Shown here piece after piece: positions 17,084 through 23,462 of a DNA stretch of 64,000 nucleotides (the first letter of the stretch is position 1; each line of letters starts with the position of its first letter). Below the pieces are notes generated by a model. The model was given only the letters and a program-made list of their open reading frames with translations. It was not told where the DNA came from and did not search any database. This stretch comes from Bradyrhizobium elkanii WSM2783 (lineage in GTDB: Bacteria > Pseudomonadota > Alphaproteobacteria > Rhizobiales > Xanthobacteraceae): NCBI RefSeq assembly GCF_000472865.1, contig NZ_AXAP01000029.1:39970-103969 (forward strand). Direction: 5' to 3'. Made by a program: the position numbers and the translations under genes.

Positions 17084-17085
17084 GG

Positions 17086-17352
17086 TTAGTTCGGTGCCCC
17101 TCGCGTCACTGATAGGTGCGCACTCCGATTGTACATTTCCGTGATAAGCGCTTTGTCGTCGTCGGTTAGTTTCGCGGGTAGTTTTTCAAGGATGCTTACC
17201 AATCGACGGCATTGGTCCGCGCTCCAACCTGTCTGTAATGATAGATATTGGTTTTCCGGTATGCTTGGCGACCCCGTGCTGGACGCGGCTAAGTGGAGTC
17301 TGATTACTGCCGCGATATGTTCAATCATTTCTTGGTATGTTGGCGTCATCAT
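17086..17352 (-). CDS. Small hypothetical protein
   Basis: 88 residues (MMTPTYQEMIEHIAAVIRLHL...), ending in a helix LTDDDKALITEMYNRSAHL. No family is recognised. It is the distal gene of the leftward island. Confidence 0.5.
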   Translation of the reverse strand: MMTPTYQEMIEHIAAVIRLHLAASSTGSPSIPENQYLSLQTGWSADQCRRLVSILEKLPAKLTDDDKALITEMYNRSAHLSVTRGAPN

Positions 17353-17440
17353 TCGCCTTCCTCATAATGAAACGCCAACAGCGGCGCTTCTAACACCTAA
17401 AGGCGGGTAAGCCGTAGCTGCCCGCCGTAAGATCGTGTTT

Positions 17441-17461
17441 GCGGCCGTTCTCCTATGCGTC
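17441..17461 (-). repeat. 21-bp direct repeat, copy 2
   Basis: Identical to 17063-17083. It overlaps the last base of the stop codon of the leftward gene ending at 17461. The partner arm of the hairpin seen at copy 1 is missing here. Confidence 0.6.
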
Positions 17462-17673
17462 TAGCGGCATGGTCCTAGATCCTTTCCGCGCTCTAACAGA
17501 ACGAAGAAAGGGGCTTTCGCGTCGGGTCGCTCGACTAGGAGCGCGTCAAAGCCCGCGCGACCGCTAGGCATGCGGCTAATCAGCGACACGGGCTTGCCCC
17601 ATAGGCAAACGGTTGACGCGCTGGCAGGGCTGGCGAGCGCGACCACGGCCGCGACCGCGAGTCGTTTCATCAT
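17461..17673 (-). CDS. Small secreted hypothetical protein
   Basis: 70 residues with a signal peptide (MKRLAVAAVVALASPASAS) and two cysteines in the mature part (TVCLWGK and DLGPCR) that could form a disulfide. It overlaps its upstream neighbour by 4 bp. No family is recognised. Confidence 0.55.
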   Translation of the reverse strand: MMKRLAVAAVVALASPASASTVCLWGKPVSLISRMPSGRAGFDALLVERPDAKAPFFVLLERGKDLGPCR

Positions 17674-17876
17674 GACTCTCGACCTCCGCTGAAATTGAGC
17701 GCGCGCAGAACAAGCGCCGTCATATCGTCAACCGCGCGATTCGCTTGCGTTTCCAAATGAGGCATGCGCGCAAGGTCGAAACCAAACCGCGCGCCAATGT
17801 CGGCAAGGGCCGCATTGACTGCGGACGATACCGCGACAAATTGCGGATGGTTCATTTGACGTTCTGATAAAGGCAT
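17670..17876 (-). CDS. Small helical hypothetical protein
   Basis: 68 residues (from ATG 17876, or 61 from ATG 17855: MNHPQFVAVSSAVNAAL...). Entirely helical in appearance. Coupled to the secreted protein downstream. No family is recognised. Confidence 0.5.
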   Translation of the reverse strand: MPLSERQMNHPQFVAVSSAVNAALADIGARFGFDLARMPHLETQANRAVDDMTALVLRALNFSGGRES

Positions 17877-17961
17877 AGGACTCCCTTTCCCTTGTGAGAC
17901 TGAATCGCCCTGGGGGCGCTTCCCATGGGGCCGCGATGCGACCCTAGCCGGAAGCGCCGCA

Positions 17962-18204
17962 CTAGTCGGCGCGCGTCACAGGAACGGAATAAGCCTTGCC
18001 TAGCTTCAACGCCGCGCGCTCCGCGGTCGTCATGTCGGGAAACGACTCCACGTATTGAGCCGGTTTGAAGTCTGGCGAGTCGTCATGTCGTTTGTAGACT
18101 GCGAAACCCGGCTCTAATGGATCGCGTTGCCATTCAATGCCGATAACAGGACCACTAAAAATCTCTGCCGTGGTCGCCAACTCTTTGACGTAAACGCGCG
18201 TCAT
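17962..18204 (-). CDS. Small hypothetical protein
   Basis: 80 residues from ATG 18204 (MTRVYVKELATTAEIFSGPVIGIEW...), chosen because the start overlaps the stop of the upstream gene by 4 bp. The alternative start at 18303 would run deep into that gene. No family is recognised. Confidence 0.55.
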   Translation of the reverse strand: MTRVYVKELATTAEIFSGPVIGIEWQRDPLEPGFAVYKRHDDSPDFKPAQYVESFPDMTTAERAALKLGKAYSVPVTRAD

Positions 18205-18485
18205 TGTTCCGGCTCCGCATAGGCCGACTCGATGCGCTCGCTTGTGTGGTCGCAAATCAAGTTGCCATCTTCCCAATTGATTTCTATTGCGACGACGCGC
18301 CATCCGCTCCGCTTGTCGTCGTCGCGTATAGCCTCAAGAATGTTGCGGCGTTCAGCCTTTGCAGCCTTGAACGATAGCGCCGCACCGTCTGCCGTAATGA
18401 AGTAGAGGGGATAACCGCCGGGCCATGCATAAGGCCCGTTACGGAAAGCCGCGCGGAAGTCGGAAATCGTTTTGATAGCTGGCAT
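18201..18485 (-). CDS. Small hypothetical protein
   Basis: 94 residues (MPAIKTISDFRAAFRNGPYAWPGGYPLYFITADGAALSF...). The arrangement 'F..A...GPYAWPGGYPLYFI..DG..LSF..A' recurs in small plasmid and phage proteins located near ardA genes. Function is unknown. Confidence 0.6.
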   Translation of the reverse strand: MPAIKTISDFRAAFRNGPYAWPGGYPLYFITADGAALSFKAAKAERRNILEAIRDDDKRSGWRVVAIEINWEDGNLICDHTSERIESAYAEPEQ

Positions 18486-18494
18486 GGTCGGGCC

Positions 18495-19124
18495 TCAATA
18501 AACGGTGTTTACAAACATGACGGTTGCGGAGCGATACGGCCGAAACTCGAAAGAGTCCCCATGCGAGGCGAGACGGCCGCGCACGGTGCTAAGGCCCATT
18601 GCGGCTTTTGCCGCGCGCATAATGGCCCGGTCCGAAGCGCCAACCCGAAAGGTTAGAGTCGCGCGCTTAACCCATGAATAGTTAGCCTCGCCTCCGAAGG
18701 TATCGGTAAATTCAACGTCCATTTTGAACGTTTCGCGCTTGATTGCCTTTTTGACTCGCGCGTAGTCCCCCGACGATTTGTAATATGTGCCGTGGTAGGT
18801 ATCGCCTGTAATGGCGTGAACCGTGATAGCTACGCGCTTGCCTCCGAAATTGTCGCGGTATTCGCGGCCGAAGGTAACGCGGCCAAGCTCTTCGCCTGTC
18901 CAAGTCGTCGCGACACCCTTGTCGCGGTTGATGTACAGGAAATAGCGCTCGGGCTTGTCGCGTAGAAACTCGAATACCTCAAGCGCGCTCCGCTCTTCGT
19001 TCGTTGGCGGCTTAATGTTCGCTGGCAACTCTTCGGAGCGGTAGCTAGTGCGGTCCCCTAACCATTCGCGGAGCGCGGTTTCGCGGTTGCGGATATCGTT
19101 AGCGGTTTCTGCGGAAATCGTCAT
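18495..19124 (-). CDS. Hypothetical protein of the ardA island
   Basis: 209 residues from ATG 19124. It contains a β-rich middle (GRVTFGREYRDNFGGKRVAITVHAI, then YHGTYYKSSGDYARVKKA) and ends VNTVY. No domain is recognised. The aromatic and charged composition suggests a soluble globular protein. Confidence 0.55.
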   Translation of the reverse strand: MTISAETANDIRNRETALREWLGDRTSYRSEELPANIKPPTNEERSALEVFEFLRDKPERYFLYINRDKGVATTWTGEELGRVTFGREYRDNFGGKRVAITVHAITGDTYHGTYYKSSGDYARVKKAIKRETFKMDVEFTDTFGGEANYSWVKRATLTFRVGASDRAIMRAAKAAMGLSTVRGRLASHGDSFEFRPYRSATVMFVNTVY

Positions 19125-19141
19125 TGTGTGGAGTCCTTGGA

Positions 19142-19641
19142 TCAACGGAGCAGGTCAGAGGCATAACCGGCGAAGAAATCGCCGCGCACACACGCGCGCA
19201 TGTCGCGCCAGTCGTGAAACTCGAATTGCGAGTCGTGGTCGCGGATGTATTTGACGCGCTCCGCTACGCTGTAACATTCGCGCCAAACGTCATCCGCTTC
19301 GGCCTGCTCTTCGTTGCTCCAATCGTCTTCGTGACAGGGTAGTCTTCCAAGGCGGATTTGATTTCATCCGCCTTGCGGAGCGCGGTTTCGTCGTCTTGAT
19401 GGATGGCAATCCACTCAATCCAACCAACTGCCCAATGCGACTCGCGGACAACGTGAACGGTTTCGCTTTCGCCTCCGATAGCTTTAAGCATGCAACGGAA
19501 GTTAGAGCGCTCTAGCGCGTCGCTGTCGCGCGACTGCCCGACTCCGGCCGAATAGTACGCGGGCCAAACTTCGCCAACGTAGTTTCGCGGCATAGTCCAA
19601 CGCTTCAAATGCGCGGGTTCGAAGATTTCAAGATCAGTCAT
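19142..19641 (-). pseudogene. Phage hypothetical protein with a single-base frame break
   Basis: The frame from ATG 19641 runs well through IKSALEDYPV and then stops after a nonsense tail at 19264. Another frame continues from that point with EDDWSNEEQAEADDVWRECYSVAERVKYIRDHD...SDLLR and stops at 19142. One inserted base between 19332 and 19333 (GTC|ACG read as GTC xAC GAA GAC) would join both into one ~166-residue protein. Either a real deletion or a sequence error. Confidence 0.65.
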
Positions 19642-19656
19642 TGTTGCGCGCTCCCC

Positions 19657-20292
19657 TCAGTGATTCCAGAACACGAAGAGCGAACCGTCACGCTCCACAT
19701 AATGGAAATCGCCAGAGATGCGCCAATCGCGACCCATCGCCTCAAAATCAATGTAAGGCTTGATATGGTCGGGAACGCCGCTAAGGCCGTCTGTCTCTTC
19801 GGTAAACTCTTCGGCGAAGTCGGCCCATGAGTCGTATTGGCCGCGATAGTTGTCGCGAATGAACGATTCAACGTCGTTCGTTATGTTGTCGTCCGCGACC
19901 TCTAAGACGACTTCCAAGGGAATGCCGCTATCGTCTGCGACTTCGGCAAGCTTGACGCGCTCCGCGATGGCCGCGAGTCCGCAATGTTCGGAGATAGCGC
20001 CCAAACCCTCGTGGTCGTGAATTGCCCATTCCTCCGCGCTGGGGACGTTGCCAGCGCCCTTGCATGTCGGGCATTTGTCTTGACGGGTCGCGCCAGTTTC
20101 GGAGTTGTGGAACGTCTTTTCGCCGCTCCCCTCGCATTCGACGCATTTGACAGTGACGTTAGGAAAGCGCGACGCGCGAAGCATCGCGTTAATTTCATCT
20201 TGCATGGAGTCAACGTCGGTTGAGGCATCAATCCAAGCCCCATGCAAAACCCCGTTGTTATAGCTGGCGAGACAGGCGACATAGATTCGCAT
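19657..20292 (-). CDS. ardA: ArdA-family antirestriction protein with inserted zinc finger
   Basis: 211 residues from ATG 20292. ArdA hallmarks: MRIYVACLASYNNGVLHGAW at the start, EEWAIHDHEGLG, then IRDNYRGQYDSWADFAEEFTEET, IKPYIDFEAMGRDW and a terminal VFWNH. ArdA mimics DNA and blocks type I restriction enzymes. Unusually, residues 50-57 (CVECEGSG) and 74-81 (CPTCKGAG) form a DnaJ-like CxxCxGxG pair inserted in the N-terminal domain, where ordinary ArdA is continuous. It anchors a leftward operon of small unknown genes, likely expressed early on DNA entry. Confidence 0.85.
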   Translation of the reverse strand: MRIYVACLASYNNGVLHGAWIDASTDVDSMQDEINAMLRASRFPNVTVKCVECEGSGEKTFHNSETGATRQDKCPTCKGAGNVPSAEEWAIHDHEGLGAISEHCGLAAIAERVKLAEVADDSGIPLEVVLEVADDNITNDVESFIRDNYRGQYDSWADFAEEFTEETDGLSGVPDHIKPYIDFEAMGRDWRISGDFHYVERDGSLFVFWNH

Positions 20293-20311
20293 TGGTCGAG
20301 TCCTTGTGTGC

Positions 20312-20587
20312 TTAGGCGATGGGGCGGGATTGGTCGGCCGATACGGCGCATGACACGACGCGGAAAACGGCAATGCCGTTTGCTTCGAGCGTCGCAAGCT
20401 TCGAGAGGGGAATCCGTTCGGCGAAGCGCGCGCGATCTTTCGCGCGGTCGCATGCGGTCGCCTCATCCTTCGCGAAAAGGGAAACGTGAAAGTCGCAACC
20501 CGTCGCAATGCGGCGGACTGTGACGTTAAACCGGGTTGTCTTGATAGCTTGCAGCATGTCTTCCATCCGTTGATTGCGACGGGCCAT
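20312..20587 (-). CDS. Small hypothetical protein, first gene of the ardA operon
   Basis: 91 residues (IKTTRFNVTVRRIATGCDFHVSLFAKDEATACDRAKDRARF...). The β-strand/helix pattern recurs in small phage and plasmid genes near ardA. Starts at 20587 and 20566 are possible. No function is assigned. Confidence 0.55.
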   Translation of the reverse strand: MARRNQRMEDMLQAIKTTRFNVTVRRIATGCDFHVSLFAKDEATACDRAKDRARFAERIPLSKLATLEANGIAVFRVVSCAVSADQSRPIA

Positions 20588-20741
20588 CCGTCGTTAGACA
20601 GTCCATACCGATTAAAACCGGCGGGCGTCAATCGATTTCAACGGATGAAACGCGGATGGGCCATCGTAATCCGATCTAAAACCGGAAAGCGCGTAGCACA
20701 GGGCGGCTTTGTGCTCGAAAGCGCAGCAATATCAATGAGCT

Positions 20742-20775
20742 AGACTGCATTGAACCAAGCCGTTTCAAGCAGTCT
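20742..20775. repeat. Long hairpin/dyad
   Basis: AGACTGC-A-TTGAA pairs with TTCAA-GCAGTCT (12 pairs with one bulged A) around a 9-nt loop. No T-run follows, so it is more likely an operator or a structured leader than a terminator. Confidence 0.55.
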
Positions 20776-21288
20776 CGAATGATTGCGAAAGCGCGCAAGA
20801 TCGAAAGCGAAGCGCCTTTCAATGCATTGAAATCGTTATCTTATTTCGGCTATCGCGATGGCAGAACATGCGCGCGGTTGTGTCGGGGATACAACCGATG
20901 GTTACGGCCGCATTGGGATCGATCGAACGGAAACAGCTGCATTCTTCTATCAAAGCCGCAGTCATTGGAAGATTATTCTTTTATTGCAGCGCACGAAGGT
21001 ATTTGGGTCCTTCTGGGGCGCTCCCCCGTGCGGGTGACGTGCGACCGCCCGATCCCGCTAGATATAAAATTTCAAAAGTGACTTTCTGTTCTCGGATGGG
21101 TTGTGTGGGAGAGGGGTTCCAGGCGGCTGCAATAAACTCCGATTGGCGATTTCCACGGACTTAAGCGGATGTTTTGACCTCAAACACCCCGGCCTGCTCG
21201 GATCGGTCTCGAAAGCAACTTTGACGGATTACACCGGATGGGAGACCGGATCAGACCCGACACGTCCGTTACGGTCCGCTTTTCTTCA

Positions 21289-21308
21289 GGTCGCAATTTG
21301 GAGCGACC
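21289..21308 (+). promoter_or_regulatory. Leader hairpin before the HNH gene
   Basis: GGTCGC / GCGACC with an 8-nt loop, ending 3 nt before ATG 21312, with the Shine-Dalgarno GGAG at the loop/stem junction. This resembles the leader hairpins of the tail sheath and amidase genes. Confidence 0.45.
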
Positions 21309-21311
21309 GAG

Positions 21312-21880
21312 ATGCCCTTCAAGGACCTGAAGCCAAGCGCGCGTGGCGCAGAGCCAACCGCGACCGCCAGAACGAACACCACCGCAAATACCGCGCAGGG
21401 AAGCCCGAAGCGGAGGCCAAGCGGGTCGAAAAGCAGAAGCTCGCAAACCGCATCATGAGCCTGTTCAGGGCAAACATCGCTGCGTATCTCAAGAAGAACC
21501 CGCCGAGCGAGGACAAGAATGCTCGGTACCGCAGGAAGCTCCGCGATCTCGTCATCGACTGCTTGGGTGGGTGCTGCGAATGGTGCGGTCTCGACGAACC
21601 GCTCTGCCTTGAGGTCGATCACATCAAGCCGGTGCATCGCCGCACTAACGGAATCACCAATTGGCAAAACCTCGACTTCTATCGCGCGATCCTGCGCGGC
21701 GAAGAAGACAACGCGCAGCTTCTTTGCGCCAACTGCCACCGGATCAAGACGCGCTTGGGCGGCGAACACTCGCTCACGCCGTCAGCGGTGCCTTTCCATC
21801 CTTGGGATACCGAAACGGCCTCGAACGACAATATCCGGTCTGAGACCGTACTGCTCCAATCAGGAGCATTAGCAGCATGA
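21312..21880 (+). pseudogene. HNH endonuclease with frame break just after the start codon
   Basis: ATG 21312 begins MPFKD, the usual opening of this phage HNH family, but the frame then diverges. The frame one base off continues PEAKRAWRRANRDRQNEHHRKY...CEWCGLDEPLCLEVDHIKPVHRR...LLCANCHRIKTR and stops at 21880. Adding one C in GACCTGAA (near 21328) restores MPFKDPEAKRAWRR. The HNH core (CxxC, DHIKP, CANCH) is intact. HNH proteins beside terminase genes commonly assist packaging. A sequence error is a real possibility. Confidence 0.72.
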
Positions 21881-22476
21881 TCGTTATCGGCATCAAGGGC
21901 TTTATCGGGTCCGGTAAGTCCACCGTCGCAAACTACCTCGTTGAACGGCACGGGTTCGTCCGTGGCCGCATCGCTGGCGCGCTCAAGGAAATGCTGCGCG
22001 CCTATCTCCGCTATCGTGGGTGCGAACCGAGCACCATCGAGCGGATGATCGATGGTGATCTGAAGGAACTGCCGTCCGAATGGCTGAACGGGAAGACGCC
22101 CCGTCACGCAATGGAAGGTCTCGGCGGACCGTGGGGCCGAGACTGGATGTCTCCCGATCTTTGGATCGCCACCGAGACCGACAAGCTCTGGATCGACCAG
22201 CCCGAGCGCGTCGTCTTCGAGGATGTCCGGCATCGGAACGAGGCCGAAGCGATCGACCGCATGCAGGGCCGTGTCATCGAGATCATTCGCCCCGGCTTGG
22301 TGCCGAAGGATCATCCGACCGAGCGAACGCAGGTTGAGATCAGCCCGCACGAATACCTCATCAATGAGGTTGGCCGTCTCACTCAGACGTATCGGCAGGT
22401 CGATGAACTGCTCGCTCGCCTATTCGCGAGGCCCAATGGCCTGCCCCCGATGCAGACCCAGGCGGTGCGCCAATGA
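21877..22476 (+). CDS. Deoxynucleoside monophosphate kinase-like protein
   Basis: 199 residues overlapping the HNH gene by 4 bp. The P-loop is GFIGSGKST (residues 8-16), preceded by a hydrophobic strand MIVIGIK. The later VVFEDVRHRNEAEAI block matches phage T4-gp1-like dNMP kinases (Walker B-like strand with D/R). It probably supplies dNTP precursors for phage DNA synthesis. Confidence 0.78.
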   Translation: MIVIGIKGFIGSGKSTVANYLVERHGFVRGRIAGALKEMLRAYLRYRGCEPSTIERMIDGDLKELPSEWLNGKTPRHAMEGLGGPWGRDWMSPDLWIATETDKLWIDQPERVVFEDVRHRNEAEAIDRMQGRVIEIIRPGLVPKDHPTERTQVEISPHEYLINEVGRLTQTYRQVDELLARLFARPNGLPPMQTQAVRQ

Positions 22477-22706
22477 AGCTCTCCCAGGCATACGACTTCG
22501 AGCGCCTTCTGAAGCAACGCGACGAACTATGCGGAGCGCGTCGCATCGCAGATCACGGCGACGGGCTCGGCGTGACGATCAGGGGCACGTATCAGGACGC
22601 CGAGATGGTCGCAGCGGTCAAGGCCGCTGTTGTCGCCGAGCTTAATCGGCGCATCGCGGCCATCGACGCCCAACTGATCGCTATGGGCATCGAGATCGAC
22701 GAATAA
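22473..22706 (+). CDS. Small hypothetical phage protein
   Basis: 77 residues, overlapping neighbours by 4 bp and 1 bp. It contains FERLLKQRDELCGARRIADHG and a C-terminal helix VVAELNRRIAAIDAQLIAMGI, typical of small phage proteins upstream of terminase. Function is unknown. Confidence 0.6.
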   Translation: MKLSQAYDFERLLKQRDELCGARRIADHGDGLGVTIRGTYQDAEMVAAVKAAVVAELNRRIAAIDAQLIAMGIEIDE

Positions 22707-23290
22707 TGGGCAAGGTCGTCAACCGGCAAGAGCTTGCGGACATCTTCGGCTATTCGCTGCCGACGATTTCCGCATGGGTCGAGAACGGAATGCCGGTCAA
22801 GTCTCATGGTGGGCGTGGCAAGCAGTTCGAGTTCGATACTGAAGACGTGCTGAAGTGGCTGCTCGCGCGCGAGCGTTCCGAGCGCAAGGCGCATACGGCT
22901 GCGACGCTGAAGGAAGGCGGCGAAGACATCACCATCGACAAGGCGCGCCTTCGCAACGAGATCGCGAAAGCGAAGCTGTCCGAGTTGGAGTTGGCGACGA
23001 AGATGGAGCTTGTTCGCCCCATCGACATGATCGTCAAGGTGCTCTCGAACGAAATTGCGAATGCGCGCGCGCGTCTGCTCGGCATTCCATCCAAACTGCG
23101 CCCTGCGATCCAACTCGAAGTCGGCGCGCCCGAAGGCACGAAGAAGCTGGTCAACGAAGTTGAGCGGCTGATCCTCGAAGCGCTGAACGAAATCAAGATG
23201 ACCACGGACGAGCCGGTCGAGGAAGAGCCTCACGCCGAGCCGCCGTCCGAGACTGTCGAGCAAGACGAAGAAGAAAATGACGACGAGTGA
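22706..23290 (+). CDS. Terminase small subunit (Nu1-like)
   Basis: 194 residues. The N-terminal winged helix-turn-helix (VVNRQELADIFGYSLPTISAWVENGMPVKSHG) is the DNA-recognition domain of Nu1-type small terminases. A helical oligomerisation middle follows, then a very acidic tail (EEEPHAEPP...QDEEENDDE). It binds the packaging site and recruits the large subunit encoded downstream. Confidence 0.82.
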   Translation: MGKVVNRQELADIFGYSLPTISAWVENGMPVKSHGGRGKQFEFDTEDVLKWLLARERSERKAHTAATLKEGGEDITIDKARLRNEIAKAKLSELELATKMELVRPIDMIVKVLSNEIANARARLLGIPSKLRPAIQLEVGAPEGTKKLVNEVERLILEALNEIKMTTDEPVEEEPHAEPPSETVEQDEEENDDE

Positions 23291-23462
23291 GTTCAAGCCT
23301 TCGTGGTTGAAGTGGCCCCCGAACAGTTGCGAAGTCTGCACCGCCTGGAAGCGGGAAGGGGAGTGGGTTGGCGTGTGCCAGCGTGCGGCATCGATCCATT
23401 TCGACCAGCCCACCGACGCGCGTCAGCGCTGCCCTGAATATCAGCGCAAGCCGGATGCCTGA
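23277..23462 (+). CDS. Small cysteine-containing phage protein
   Basis: 61 residues overlapping both terminase genes. It contains WPPNSCEVCTAWKREGEWVGVCQRAA and a late RCPEYQ, a possible four-Cys zinc knuckle. Position between TerS and TerL suggests a packaging-related role, but none is known. Confidence 0.55.
   Translation: MTTSEFKPSWLKWPPNSCEVCTAWKREGEWVGVCQRAASIHFDQPTDARQRCPEYQRKPDA

Larger units (their letters stand above)
16586..17085. other. Gene-poor, CGCG-rich junction
   Basis: No well-supported gene is seen. The stretch 16740-17000 is unusually dense in GCGC/CGCG runs. A 62-residue rightward frame (16855-17043) and a 95-residue leftward frame (16520-16807) exist, but neither has a recognisable domain. 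It probably marks the left edge of the leftward accessory island. Confidence 0.4.
20588..21311. promoter_or_regulatory. Divergent intergenic region between the ardA operon and the morphogenesis operon
   Basis: About 720 bp without a convincing gene (a 100-residue frame at 20779-21081 has no recognisable features). It contains repeated AAAACCGG near 20615 and 20680, an imperfect dyad GGCCATCCG...CGGATGGGCC near 20583-20661, a strong hairpin at 20742-20775, GACCGGATCAGAC at 21244, ACGGTCC at 21271 and a leader hairpin at 21289-21308. It probably carries the promoter for the packaging and head genes and the ardA promoter. Confidence 0.5.

Noticed and set aside
20779..21081. A 100-residue rightward gene in the divergent region
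   Set aside because: No domain, poor ribosome site, and the stretch is crowded with repeats and hairpins typical of control DNA.
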